Shown: positions 26,565 to 36,573, numbered from the stretch's first letter. The stretch: DNA of 64,000 nt from an uncultured Flavobacteriaceae bacterium (GCA_947486785.1 CANKUU010000006.1:62001-126000), one strand, 5' to 3'. Numbers and translations are program-made. Notes: generated from the letters alone by a model not told the origin.

Positions 26565-27461
26565 GTGAAGCAAGATTATAAAGAATTAGTACAAGCTAAA
26601 ATAATCAATAGCCTATCTGGGCTTTCATTACTTGCTAGAGTAGTGGTAGATGGGTATTTATCAGGTCAAAACCACAGCAGACGAGTAGGTTCGGGCTTAG
26701 AGTTTAGTCAATATAGAGGATATGAGTTAGGAGACGATCTTCGATTGTTAGATTGGAAAATGTTGGCGCGATCTGGTCGATACTATATGAAGCAATCTGA
26801 GATTGATACACATATTACGGTAAAGTTTTTTTTAGATTCTAGTAAATCTATGTTGCACCAAGAAAAACAGTTGAGTAAATTACAATTCGCAAAAGTGTTA
26901 ATTGCCTCATTGGCATATTTAGCAGACAAACAAGGTGATAAAATAGGCCTGTTTGCTTTGAATGATATGCAGTTTAACAGCGTACTTCCGGTACTACATA
27001 AGCAGCAATATAAACGGTTTTTACATGAATTAATTGGTGTAGAAGGCAAGGGTAAATGGCCTAATACCGTAAATGAAATAGATAAGATTCATAATCGCGG
27101 CGGAAAAGAATTACTCTTTTTTATTACTGATTTTTACGAAAATTCTTCTGAATTAACTAATCTAATAACGCGTCTTAAAACCTCAAGAAATGAAGTTGTT
27201 CTGCTTCAAATTATGGGTGAAGATGAGCTAAATTTCAATTATAAAGGGCATGTTATTTTTGAAGATCTAGAAACAAAAAATAAAGTTAAAGTTGATGCTA
27301 AAATAGCTAAGGATAACTATTTAAAACAACTTAGCGAAGCAATGAATACGAACAAAAATAAATTGCTTTCAAATGATATAGCCTATCATTTGTTTAAAAT
27401 AAATGATCCAATTGAAAATGCTTTAAACCTTTTTTTAAAACAACGAAATCGCCTGCTTTAA
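26565..27461 (+). CDS. DUF58 protein (VWA-like fold), MoxR partner
   Basis: The 298-residue protein has the DUF58 signature GSGLEFSQYRGYELGDDLR, followed by LDWKMLARSGRYYMKQSE. A von Willebrand A-like core with DSSKSM supplies a degenerate metal-site motif. It starts with GTG. DUF58 proteins are membrane-proximal adaptors that work with MoxR ATPases; in Bacteroidota they belong to Bat-type (aerotolerance) operons. The next gene starts one base after this stop codon, so translation is probably coupled. Confidence 0.9.
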   Translation: MKQDYKELVQAKIINSLSGLSLLARVVVDGYLSGQNHSRRVGSGLEFSQYRGYELGDDLRLLDWKMLARSGRYYMKQSEIDTHITVKFFLDSSKSMLHQEKQLSKLQFAKVLIASLAYLADKQGDKIGLFALNDMQFNSVLPVLHKQQYKRFLHELIGVEGKGKWPNTVNEIDKIHNRGGKELLFFITDFYENSSELTNLITRLKTSRNEVVLLQIMGEDELNFNYKGHVIFEDLETKNKVKVDAKIAKDNYLKQLSEAMNTNKNKLLSNDIAYHLFKINDPIENALNLFLKQRNRLL

Positions 27462-28754
27462 ATGAAATTTGCCAATATTACATATTTATGGGGCGTTTTA
27501 GGTATTTTCTTGCCTATAGCTATTCATTTATGGAATAGAAGAAAAGTAAAGACCATAAAAATAGGAAGTATAAAAATATTGCAAGCCTCAGTACCTAAGC
27601 AGACGAGCAGTATAAAACTAAATGAATGGTGGCTTTTATTTTTAAGAATAGTTGCCATTTTGACCATAGTGCTATTACTCTCAGAGCCCAGTATAAAAAT
27701 GAGACAGAATAGCTTAGCAATTAACTATTTAGTTGAGCCTAGTTTGTTATCAGATAAACGAATGCATACTATCTTAGATACGTTAGATCCTAAATCGGTT
27801 CGTTTACTAGCTAAGGGTTTTCCTCTGTCGAACGAGGTAGATGTCAGTTCTAGACTGCAACAGCCGTTATACTGGCAACTGGCACAACAATTTGAAGATG
27901 TTCCCGCAGATAGTATTGTTGTATTTTCAAAAGGTTTCCTAAAAGGAATTAAGGGGAGAAGACCAAGTATAAACGCGAATACAAAATGGTTTATTTTCGA
28001 TACCGAAACCCTAACAGAATCACCTATTTCAGCAATAAAAAAACCTGAGCATGTTGTGCTATTATCTGCAATAAGCGATAGTAAATTGCTTTATGTCAAA
28101 AGAGACTCGGTATCTATTTCAAGTAATTTAATAGCATTTAATTTGTCGAAAGACAGTATACAGCTAAAGTCTAAAACACCAAAAAAATGGCTGCCCATTG
28201 AGAACCAAGAAACTATAAAGGTTGCAATTGTTGGGCATGATAGTTTAAAACAACAATATACTTATCTAAAATCTGCATATCAGGCGATTTCTAAGTTTTT
28301 AGATCAACCTATTAAAGTTGAACTTTTTAATAATTTGGATGTTTTTAAGGCTAATGAGTTTAGAACAACCATTGTTTTTAATAAAATTGATATACCAAAA
28401 CAAAAGGCTTGCTTTTTACTATTTAAACCAGATCTGTTTGCAAGAAGCCTAATAGAGAAAGCAAGTGTTCCAAAAATCTATTATTTAACACAACTTTTAA
28501 ATAGCGAAAATATAGTCAGTTGCCACTTGCCCGAAGAGCTGTTGGCACTTTTGAGAATTAACAAAAAGTTAGAAAATAGAATTTTAGCGATCGATCATCG
28601 TAGTATTACAGAAAATGAAATTCAACCTATGGTGAAGCTGACAAAAAAAGAACGACAAAATTTTAAGTTCGTTAAAATTAGTCATTGGATCTGGTTGGTC
28701 TTGATTTTTGTTTTGGTTTCAGAACGTATACTTTCTAAATACAGAAAGCAATGA
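27462..28754 (+). CDS. BatA-domain membrane protein
   Basis: The 430-residue protein starts with the BatA N-terminal double-membrane domain (residues 1-75; WGVLGIFLPIAIHLWNRRKVK and a second helix LLFLRIVAILTIVLLLSEPS). It continues with a large periplasmic part and ends in one more helix (WIWLVLIFVLVSERIL). The VWA domain of classical BatA is not evident, so this is the short BatA-like form typical of such operons. It overlaps the next gene by 4 bases. A role in the MoxR/DUF58 envelope complex is inferred from position. Confidence 0.85.
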   Translation: MKFANITYLWGVLGIFLPIAIHLWNRRKVKTIKIGSIKILQASVPKQTSSIKLNEWWLLFLRIVAILTIVLLLSEPSIKMRQNSLAINYLVEPSLLSDKRMHTILDTLDPKSVRLLAKGFPLSNEVDVSSRLQQPLYWQLAQQFEDVPADSIVVFSKGFLKGIKGRRPSINANTKWFIFDTETLTESPISAIKKPEHVVLLSAISDSKLLYVKRDSVSISSNLIAFNLSKDSIQLKSKTPKKWLPIENQETIKVAIVGHDSLKQQYTYLKSAYQAISKFLDQPIKVELFNNLDVFKANEFRTTIVFNKIDIPKQKACFLLFKPDLFARSLIEKASVPKIYYLTQLLNSENIVSCHLPEELLALLRINKKLENRILAIDHRSITENEIQPMVKLTKKERQNFKFVKISHWIWLVLIFVLVSERILSKYRKQ

Positions 28755-30964
28755 GTAAAGGTGGTAAACATATTCTTACTCAATTTCAAAGAAGGTGGCA
28801 GTTAATTTTGTTCACCAAATCTATGCTTTATGCTTTTGGTATTTCTCTCTTATTCTTTGTTCTAACAAAGAATAAGATTATTTCGATAGTCTTTTTTGTT
28901 TTAATAGTTCTTACAGTAGTTCTTTTTACAAAACCTTGGAAAATTTCACTTAAAAAGGTTGCCCAATATATAGATGAGCAGCTACCAAGTATGGAAAATA
29001 GCACAGAATTGCTACTAATGCCAAAAAAATCGCTTTCAATGATTGCCATATTGCAGCGTTATAAAGTAGCAGAAAGACTAAAAAAAGATAAAGGCCAACT
29101 ACCGGTTAGATATAGCTTAAAAAAGCCTCTATTGCTTTTTGTTCTACTAGGTGTTGCGGCTTTTTTAATCAATTATTGGGGCTATGATAAGACTAATAAT
29201 TATTTAGAAGTACAACCCTCCTCTAAAAATAATATCGTTGTTAAAGCCTTAGATTCAAGCCTCAATAAAGCTAGGCGACCTGTAGTTACAGAGCAACATC
29301 TTATGATTAAATATCCTTCATATACCATGCTGCCTAATCGCAGCAGTACTCAGATGAACATTAAGACGCTTGAAGGGTCAACGATTTATTGGACCCTAAC
29401 ACTCGACAAAAAAATAGATAGTGTGCTATTAGAAGATACTTCTGATACGCATACTATGAAATCTAACGGCAAAGTATTTTCAATAGCTATGTTCTTAAAG
29501 CAGTCAAGTTTCTATAATTTTAAATTGGTAGATTATGATGGTGCATCATATTTATCGGAGCTTTATGCGATAGAAATGACTACAGACGAGCTGCCAAAAA
29601 TTAATATACAAGGAGTAAACCGGTTTAGTACTTTTAAAACAAGCGATAAAAAACGAATTACATTCAATGCTTTTGTTTCTGATGATTTTGGACTGGCTGA
29701 TGCATACATAATAGCAACCGTTACCAAAGGAGAAGGAGAATCAGTAAAGTTTAGAGAAGAACGATTAAGTTTTGATACTAGTTTTACAAAAGGAAGTAAA
29801 AAATTAAAGCTAGCAAAAACAATTGATCTTGATTCTTTGCAAATGGAACCTGGTGATGAATTGTATTTTTATGTTGAGGTAGTTGATGTAAAACAACCCA
29901 AAGCAAATCGAACCAGAAGCGACACCTATTTTGCAGTAATACGCGATACAACAAGTAATCAGTTTGCTGTAGAAAGTACTATGGCTGCAGATCTAATGCC
30001 TGATTATTTTAGAAGTCAGCGACAACTAATAATTGATACCGAAAAATTAATAGCAGACAAAGCAACTATTTCAAAAACCGTATTCAATAAAGCAAGCAAT
30101 GCGCTTGGATATGATCAAAAAGCACTGCGTCTTAAATATGGTCAATTTATGGGTGATGAAGAAGATTCAGGAATTCAAGTAGGTCTTGAAATGGAAAACG
30201 AGCCAAATGAAAATGATCCTTTAGATAAGTATACCCATAAGCACGATAGTAATAATGAACATGATTTGGAAGCGCATGATCACAAAGAGGAAAGCACTAA
30301 TAAAGAGACAAAAAGCCCTTTAGATAATTATTTACACGATCATGACAATCCAGAATCAGCTACTCTTTTTACGCAATCATTAAAAGGAAAACTTAGGCAA
30401 GCTATGAGTGAAATGTGGAGCGCAGAATTAAAACTTCGTTTGTATGCACCTCATGAATCTTTACCCTATCAATATCGTGCTTTAAATTTGATACAAGAAA
30501 TTAAAAATAGTGCTCGAATTTATGTACATCGTATTGGTTTTGATCCACCACCAATAAAAGAAGATAAGCGACTATCTGGTGACTTATCAACGATAAATTC
30601 ATATAAGAAAACAGAAGAAATTTCACGAAATGAAGAGGTAGCACATATTCGAGAAGCGATAACCCGCCTATCTCAGTTAATAAATTCTAAAACAAAAATA
30701 AGTAATATTGATAGACGCCTATTTAAAATAGCTGGTAACGAGTTGGCTGCAATTGCAATTGATAACCCTAGTAGGTTTTTGCATACGTTACAAAGCATAA
30801 AATGGCTTTCCCAACAACAAGAGACAAGTACAGAAAACTTACTTAAAATTCAATCTCAATTAAGAGCAGTTGTACCAAAACTACCGATTAATCCAACAAA
30901 AAGCAGTTATTTAAACTCTAATATGAACGATTTGATGCTGCAAGAACTTGATAATAATGATTGA
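28751..30964 (+). CDS. Large membrane-anchored protein of the MoxR operon (DUF4175-like)
   Basis: The protein has 737 residues, with two or three transmembrane helices within the first 145 (about 15-60 and 125-145). A large soluble part follows, with beta-rich Ig-like stretches and, at about 485-540, a His/Asp/Glu-rich linker (for example KYTHKHDSNNEHD and LHDHD). The layout recalls DUF4175-type proteins of Bat-like operons, but I recognise the family only loosely. The start overlaps the BatA gene end, so the two are translationally coupled. The His/acidic linker could bind metal ions; this is inference. The function is unknown. Confidence 0.75.
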   Translation: MSKGGKHILTQFQRRWQLILFTKSMLYAFGISLLFFVLTKNKIISIVFFVLIVLTVVLFTKPWKISLKKVAQYIDEQLPSMENSTELLLMPKKSLSMIAILQRYKVAERLKKDKGQLPVRYSLKKPLLLFVLLGVAAFLINYWGYDKTNNYLEVQPSSKNNIVVKALDSSLNKARRPVVTEQHLMIKYPSYTMLPNRSSTQMNIKTLEGSTIYWTLTLDKKIDSVLLEDTSDTHTMKSNGKVFSIAMFLKQSSFYNFKLVDYDGASYLSELYAIEMTTDELPKINIQGVNRFSTFKTSDKKRITFNAFVSDDFGLADAYIIATVTKGEGESVKFREERLSFDTSFTKGSKKLKLAKTIDLDSLQMEPGDELYFYVEVVDVKQPKANRTRSDTYFAVIRDTTSNQFAVESTMAADLMPDYFRSQRQLIIDTEKLIADKATISKTVFNKASNALGYDQKALRLKYGQFMGDEEDSGIQVGLEMENEPNENDPLDKYTHKHDSNNEHDLEAHDHKEESTNKETKSPLDNYLHDHDNPESATLFTQSLKGKLRQAMSEMWSAELKLRLYAPHESLPYQYRALNLIQEIKNSARIYVHRIGFDPPPIKEDKRLSGDLSTINSYKKTEEISRNEEVAHIREAITRLSQLINSKTKISNIDRRLFKIAGNELAAIAIDNPSRFLHTLQSIKWLSQQQETSTENLLKIQSQLRAVVPKLPINPTKSSYLNSNMNDLMLQELDNND

Positions 30965-32696
30965 TCATATATTTTTTGAAAATTCATATCTTTTTTGGCC
31001 GGTGGTCATTTTAGGAGCAATTCTGTTTGGACTTTTTATTTGGAAGGAATGGATGTTAAAATTAGATATATCATTACTAATAAAAGTTTTTGTTGCTTTT
31101 ATTTTAATTTTTTCATTAGCAATGATTGCCTTAAAACCAGCTACTATGCGCACAAATAAAGAGGCAGTAGTATTACTTACAAAAGGTTTTAGCCAAAATA
31201 GACTTGATAGTTTAAAAGCAAAGCATAAAAATTTGAAACAGATTTTATATCAAGAGAATGTGCCTTTCGAAGAGACTTTAGATTTATTTGGCACAATTTT
31301 TATTTTAGGCGATGGGGTAGCTACCTATGATTTTTGGCAGTTTAATAATCGACCTGCCACTTATTTAGGTTCACCAATGCCTAAAGGTATTACAAAATTA
31401 AAGTATCCTCTAGAAAACGTTATTGGCGAAAATTTAGAAATAAATGGTAGTTATAATAATGCAACTAAAGGGCATAGCCTCGTTTTACAAGATAGTTATG
31501 GTTTAGCGATAGATTCTGTGGCGCTGCTAACTGATAGTTTACAAAACTTCAAGTTAAAAGCAGCTTTAAAAGCGACAGGTAAATTTGTATTTAAAATCGT
31601 TGAAAAAGATGAAACTGGTATTCGAGTTTCTCAGGAGTTATTACCTTTTAAAGTGGTGCCTAAAACTACCTTTAAAATATTGTTTATCAATAGCTATCCT
31701 GTTTTTGAGACGAAGTATTTAAAGAATTTTTTAAGCGAGATGGCGCACGAAGTAGTGCTAAGAACAAAACTGACCAAAAATCGCTACAAATTTGAATATT
31801 TTAACTATTCTAACGTGCCTATAATTAATTTAGATAGTATTACATTATCTAGATTCGACTTGGTGATCATTGATGATATGTCATATAAAAGTGCTTCAAA
31901 GCGGCAAAAAACGGCTATAAATAATGCCATTGAGAATGATGGTCTCGGTGTTTTTGTACAGCCTAATTATAACCTATTTAGTCAGTCTAATAAAGAGTTT
32001 GATTTTCGTTTTGAAAAGGATGGTAAGACTAAGCTTCGATTAACGGAATATGGTAAAATAGCATTCGATAAATTTCCATTTCGTTTTAAAAACAGGAATA
32101 GATTTGAAGGTATTCATAGTTCTAATGGCCATAATTATACTGCATATAAACGTTTTAAGAAGGGTAGGGTAGGTACTTCAGTAATTCATAATACGTATCA
32201 ATTGCAGCTCAAAGGAAAAACAGAAGCGTATAAGCGATTTTGGTCTGATATTGTGAATCGTTTAGCCAAGCAAAAAGAATCTGAAGTTGATTGGAAAATA
32301 AACACTAATATTTCAATAATACACCAACCTTTTAAATTTGAATTAGGCATTTCTAAAAGCAATAATAATGTAACGCTTTTTAATGATAGACAACTTGCGT
32401 TAAAGCAGCATATAAGTGGTAGTAACTTATGGTCTGGCACAAATTTTCCTTCACAGCAAGGATGGAACCAAATTCGCCATGGTAACGAGGCATTAGATTT
32501 TTATGTGTTTGATACTTTGGCTTGGCAGTCGCTACGCACCAGTAATCAACATAAAATGAATAACCTATATTTTTTAAGCTCACAACATAATGCAAAGAGG
32601 CAGCGTGTACGTAAAACGATACCCCTTTTTTGGTTTTTTGTAGTTTTTCTTTTTTGTTTTGGCTACCTATGGGTGCATCCAAAATTTTATGGCTAA
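30957..32696 (+). CDS. Membrane protein with glutamine-amidotransferase-like region, last gene of the MoxR operon
   Basis: I chose ATG 30957, which overlaps the stop of the previous gene by 8 bases; a TTG at 30948 would add three residues. Over 579 residues I see two N-terminal helices, a beta-rich periplasmic part, then at about 245-345 a ThuA/GATase-like alpha-beta stretch (ILFINSYPVFETKYL and FDLVIIDDMSY), and a C-terminal helix (IPLFWFFVVFLFCFGYLWV). No catalytic triad was recognised. BatA-type operons often end in such proteins. The function is unknown; an envelope-complex role is inferred from the operon. Confidence 0.75.
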   Translation: MIDHIFFENSYLFWPVVILGAILFGLFIWKEWMLKLDISLLIKVFVAFILIFSLAMIALKPATMRTNKEAVVLLTKGFSQNRLDSLKAKHKNLKQILYQENVPFEETLDLFGTIFILGDGVATYDFWQFNNRPATYLGSPMPKGITKLKYPLENVIGENLEINGSYNNATKGHSLVLQDSYGLAIDSVALLTDSLQNFKLKAALKATGKFVFKIVEKDETGIRVSQELLPFKVVPKTTFKILFINSYPVFETKYLKNFLSEMAHEVVLRTKLTKNRYKFEYFNYSNVPIINLDSITLSRFDLVIIDDMSYKSASKRQKTAINNAIENDGLGVFVQPNYNLFSQSNKEFDFRFEKDGKTKLRLTEYGKIAFDKFPFRFKNRNRFEGIHSSNGHNYTAYKRFKKGRVGTSVIHNTYQLQLKGKTEAYKRFWSDIVNRLAKQKESEVDWKINTNISIIHQPFKFELGISKSNNNVTLFNDRQLALKQHISGSNLWSGTNFPSQQGWNQIRHGNEALDFYVFDTLAWQSLRTSNQHKMNNLYFLSSQHNAKRQRVRKTIPLFWFFVVFLFCFGYLWVHPKFYG

Positions 32697-32801
32697 GGTA
32701 GAATCTCACGATAAATGTTCATAATTAAACTTCATATCTAGTAAGATTGTAATTTTAACGTTTTTTTCAGTTTTTTAACATTTCAAGGCTGTTTTGAAGC
32801 G

Positions 32802-32809
32802 TAGCTTTG
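32802..32809 (+). promoter_or_regulatory. -7 box TAGCTTTG before the small exporter gene
   Basis: TAGCTTTG fits TAnnTTTG exactly, 22 bases before the GTG start at 32832. Confidence 0.45.
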
Positions 32810-32831
32810 CAATTACAAAAATAAAAGGCTA

Positions 32832-33287
32832 GTGCAAGATATATTAATAGCTATGTTGTGGAGTATTTCTCCGTTTGGGGAAGCTAAAGTGGGTATACCA
32901 TATGGATTATCGCACGGTATAAACATGTATTTGGTTTTTGCAGCTTGTTTTGCAGCAAATGTGATGGTTTTTCCCTTAATGTTTTTTTTCTTAGAACATA
33001 TAAATAAGTATTTATTGCGACTAACATTTTATAAGAAGTCAGCTATCTATGTGGCAAGAAAGGCAAAAAATGGTTCGGGTGAAAAGATAAAAAAATACGG
33101 TTTTTGGGGTTTGATATTTTTTGTTATGCTTCCGGTGCCAGGTACGGGGGTTTATGCTGGTAGTATTGCTAGTTATTTGTTTAAGATTGAGCGTAAAAAA
33201 GCTTTTTTAGCAAATACTATAGGAATATTTATCTCCTCGTTAATTATTTGGTTTACAGCACTATTGACAATGAACGCAATGTCTTAA
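32832..33287 (+). CDS. Small multidrug export family membrane protein
   Basis: At 151 residues, this protein has the features of the small multidrug-export family (COG2426-like). They are the N-terminal WSISPFGEAKVGIPYGLSHG, helices AACFAANVMVFPLMFFFLEH, and the re-entrant-like PVPGTGVYAGSIASYLF. It starts with GTG. About four membrane segments are seen. The family is distantly related to DedA/SNARE-associated membrane proteins, and its substrate is not established. It is probably a single-gene unit. Confidence 0.8.
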   Translation: MQDILIAMLWSISPFGEAKVGIPYGLSHGINMYLVFAACFAANVMVFPLMFFFLEHINKYLLRLTFYKKSAIYVARKAKNGSGEKIKKYGFWGLIFFVMLPVPGTGVYAGSIASYLFKIERKKAFLANTIGIFISSLIIWFTALLTMNAMS

Positions 33288-33366
33288 ATACTTTTGTTGA
33301 TAACTCTTAAAACACTTTTTTTTTTTAAGTTAAAAGACCATCTATTTTTACACACTTTTAGTAGCA

Positions 33367-33720
33367 ATGAGAGAACTAAAAGTCGGCGATAAGTTATATA
33401 ATGTAAAGCAAAACGGCTTTGCTGACTTTGCTCGGTATTCTTTTTCTGAAGTAGTAAGCCTTACCAAAACTTTAGCTATTTTAAAGAACGGTGTTCGCCT
33501 ATACAATCAACCTAAAGTCTCTTATATCATAGAGGAAGTGGGCTATTCTGTGTCACGTCAAAAAGGGGTGCATTGGCATTTGGTTTCATTGGAGGCCATA
33601 CGAAATGCACAAATAGAAGATGAAAAAATAAAAGCGTACCAATGGTTTAAAACCAAGGATTTTAGCTTAGAAGATAAGGTATTGGTCTACAGAAAATTTG
33701 CAGCCCTAAATAAAGTGTAG
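33367..33720 (+). CDS. Conserved hypothetical cytoplasmic protein
   Basis: An ORF of 117 residues with an ATG start and no signal peptide. The beginning MRELKVGDKLYNVK looks like a small beta-barrel (SH3-like) domain, and a helical C-terminal part follows (RNAQIEDEKIKAYQWFKTKD). I recognise no named family. Codon use and composition fit a real gene. It stands alone between the exporter gene and a gene-free stretch. Confidence 0.6.
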   Translation: MRELKVGDKLYNVKQNGFADFARYSFSEVVSLTKTLAILKNGVRLYNQPKVSYIIEEVGYSVSRQKGVHWHLVSLEAIRNAQIEDEKIKAYQWFKTKDFSLEDKVLVYRKFAALNKV

Positions 33721-34096
33721 TTTCGAATTTTGATCTTTTAGATATTGAATCTTATTTTTAAGTACGCTTTTGATTTTACTTACTTTAGATCATTATTTTG
33801 GTGAGCCCTGACCTTTGCTATTTAACATGAATTAGAAGCAAAAAATTGAGTTTTTCTAAAAGATATAATTAATAAAGTGCTGAATTATAGGTAATTAATT
33901 TAAAATTTCGCTATAATTTTTTTCGCTAGTTATATCAAACTCACGTTATTTTAAAACAATGAGTATCGCATAGCTTAAAATCTCAGTTACCGTTTCTTGT
34001 TTGCGGTGCATTTACACCAGTAGAAAATAAGAACAGGTGATGGTAAAACAGACTGGTCTTTTAGCAAATTTCATTTTATCTTTTACAATTAAAATA
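33721..34096. other. Gene-free stretch before the histidine-kinase-like gene end
   Basis: No gene is seen. It holds a 13-base sequence AAACAGACTGGTC (34046-34058) that recurs as its exact reverse complement at 43019-43031. Confidence 0.4.
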
Positions 34097-35797
34097 TTAG
34101 CTCTGTTTTAGGTAAAGGGTAATCACATTTTGCCATCCACTCGCAATTGGCTCAGATTTAAAACTCCAGTCAGAATTGTAACTTTCAGTTAATCTCGACT
34201 TAATATATTTATTACCTGTGCCGTCAATTTGGTTTTTCTTTTCGTTTTTTAGTTTAGCAAAAGTTGTAAAGGTATAGACTTTTGAGTCGTCCATTATATT
34301 ATAATCTAGCTCAAAACGAATAGTGCCATCATCTAAAGGTGTGCAATGGGTAATTCCATTTTCTAAAAGTGTGTAAATTAAGGCAGGCGGTATTTTTTCG
34401 TTTTCATCAACTCGATAATCGTTCCAAACATATTTAATATTTTTTCTGAACTGCATAATGTTGATATAATTTTTACATAATTGTATTTCTTGCTTAATGG
34501 AGATTAGTTTTTTGTCTTCTATTTGATGAAATAGATGAAAATCATCTACTAATGCTTCAATAAATTTAACTCCTTTTTTAGGTGAGTCTTCAACATAATC
34601 GATGATTGAGCTTAGGGTATTTATTAGAAAATTTGGGCGTATTTTTTTCTTTAATAATTGGTGATTTAATCGAGTGCCCTGCACCAGCGAATATTCGTAA
34701 TCTTGTCGTTGCTCATGCATTCTTTTTACAAATATGTATAGCATACAACTAAGAAGCATTACAAAACTGAGAATAAGGCTATGTTCGAACTTTAGTATTA
34801 AATAATAAACGGTAGCGAACATTAGTAAGCCCATAAAAAGAACAAAAGCACCTTTTATTTTTTTTATAAAACCATAGCCAGCTATGAGTAAAGATGTAAG
34901 CCACATACAGGTAGTTTGGTATAAAATTAGTTCATCATAACTACCGTAGTTATGGTTGAAAATATGTAATCCTACCAGCAAAATTAAATATGAGCCAATT
35001 AAATAGTTGTTCTTTTTTATCGAAAATTGAATTGAAAAATAAAGTGGTATTACGAAAGAGATTAGTAGACTCAGAAGATTTTTTAACTCTAATTGTGTAT
35101 AGAAATACGAATAGTGAAATGGTACATAAAATTTTAAATAGTCTAAAAGAATAAATAAAAAGAAAAGAAAGTTAGCAATACTAAACAATAGTACTTCAAA
35201 AGATCTGTTATAAAAATAATACAAGATAAAAATGTAAATCGCTGTAATTAAAAAAGCACCAGCGAGAATACTAAGGTAGAATGAGATCTTTAATGGTCTG
35301 CGCACTAACTCAAAGTAGTCATGAATCTCGTAATCTTGAATACTGTTAAGTTTTGGATCGTATTTCTGCGACGCTCTTAACGCTAGCGTATGCTTTCCTT
35401 TTTGAGTTAAAGAATCGGGAAGTATAAAATATCTATGATATTCACCTGTTTTATTTTCTTCGTTGTTAAGTTCTCCATTTTTACCGATTAAAACGCCATC
35501 CCAGTATGTTTCATAGGCACCAAATACGGCTAAATACAATCCTAAATTATTAGCTTTTCCAAGGTCTTTGTTAAAATTGATTGTTGTTCTTACCCAAAAA
35601 ATATCGCTCTCATTTTTAGAAATGTAAGTAGACCATTCACCATCATCTAGGTCGATTTTAGCCCAGTTGCTATGATCACCAAGTTTGTATTTTACTATGG
35701 GTACCAGGCTATGTTCATCTTCGGCTTCATCACAAGAGCAAAGTAGCAAAGCAAAGGTAAATGCTAGAAATATTTTAAAAGTGACTCTATAATTCAT
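34097..35797 (-). CDS. LytS-type histidine-kinase-like lipoprotein with Asn in place of the phosphoacceptor His
   Basis: I chose ATG 35797 (TTG 35809 would add four residues). The 567-residue protein begins with a lipoprotein-type leader (cysteine in LLLCSC), then a 7TMR-DISM extracellular jelly-roll-like domain. About seven helices follow (about 180-360), then a short coiled segment and a His_kinase/HATPase-like region. In this family the phosphoacceptor motif is normally NPHFLFN; here it reads RPNFLINTL, with Asn389 at the His position. The N-box reads LLENGITHC and the G-box IDGTGNKYIKSRL. Such a protein may be a non-phosphorylating sensor or accept phosphate elsewhere. No response-regulator gene is adjacent. 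Confidence 0.8.
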   Translation of the reverse strand: MNYRVTFKIFLAFTFALLLCSCDEAEDEHSLVPIVKYKLGDHSNWAKIDLDDGEWSTYISKNESDIFWVRTTINFNKDLGKANNLGLYLAVFGAYETYWDGVLIGKNGELNNEENKTGEYHRYFILPDSLTQKGKHTLALRASQKYDPKLNSIQDYEIHDYFELVRRPLKISFYLSILAGAFLITAIYIFILYYFYNRSFEVLLFSIANFLFFLFILLDYLKFYVPFHYSYFYTQLELKNLLSLLISFVIPLYFSIQFSIKKNNYLIGSYLILLVGLHIFNHNYGSYDELILYQTTCMWLTSLLIAGYGFIKKIKGAFVLFMGLLMFATVYYLILKFEHSLILSFVMLLSCMLYIFVKRMHEQRQDYEYSLVQGTRLNHQLLKKKIRPNFLINTLSSIIDYVEDSPKKGVKFIEALVDDFHLFHQIEDKKLISIKQEIQLCKNYINIMQFRKNIKYVWNDYRVDENEKIPPALIYTLLENGITHCTPLDDGTIRFELDYNIMDDSKVYTFTTFAKLKNEKKNQIDGTGNKYIKSRLTESYNSDWSFKSEPIASGWQNVITLYLKQS

Positions 35798-35809
35798 TAG
35801 CTCGGGCAA

Positions 35810-36573
35810 TTTTACCGAATATTTGCGATCTGGGTGTACAGTATCATTCGAATAGGCATATTTCAGTTTTCTAAATCAACTTTTTTAGTGTAATTGTTAT
35901 TCTTAAAGTCATTTAAAAGTGTTAATTCAGCGAATAATTAGTTTTTCAAACCAATCAAAAGAACAAATGAAACAAACATCTATTTAGCCTAATTTTTAAG
36001 CAGATTTAATGGGTAAACCTATAACGCTTTAGTAACGGAAATATTTGGTGTCTTTATGCAGAATACAGAGATTTACCTTTTGTATGACCTTATAGCACGA
36101 TACTTTTAAAACTGGAGTTGCAACCTTTACTAGAACATAAAATTTAACACTTTTTGTTAAAACACAAATACCTAGGGAATGTAAAAAGTTTATTACGGTC
36201 CTAAATTAAAGAAGTAAGCAGTTTGATGAAGTTAACAACGAGCGAATAGGAGCAGCTTTTATAAATGCTAGGCGGCCAGTTTATTAAAACGGGCACTAAA
36301 GCATAGCCTGTTTACTGATTTGAAAAAAAAGAATTTGACCTTGGCAAATAATAGTAGGGCGCTACAAGTATAACGGAGAAACTAAAAGCGTAAAAAAAGT
36401 AATTAAGCCATTTTTTGTACCTCGATAATTCAAAGGTACAAATAAGGTACAAATTTGTACCTAATTAACCCATAACACTTATTAACAAGTATTAAGTAAT
36501 AATAACAAAAAGCCGATTTTTAAAGGGCTTTATAGTGTTTTGTTATGTTTTGGTTATCGGTTAAATAATGGGG
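35810..36573. other. Gene-free stretch downstream of mnmE
   Basis: About 760 bases without a recognisable gene in either strand. It contains the GGTACAAA repeats listed separately and a weak GC hairpin (AAAGCC/GGCTTT) near 36508-36531, which could end mnmE transcription. Confidence 0.4.
36413..36462. repeat. Cluster of four AGGTACAAA half-sites in inverted orientation
   Basis: A perfect 18-bp palindrome AGGTACAAATTTGTACCT (36445-36462) is preceded by AGGTACAAAT (36434-36443), which in turn is preceded by TTTTGTACCT (36413-36422). Four copies of the half-site thus alternate in orientation within 50 bases. It could be an operator or recombination site; no gene adjacent to it explains it. Confidence 0.7.
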
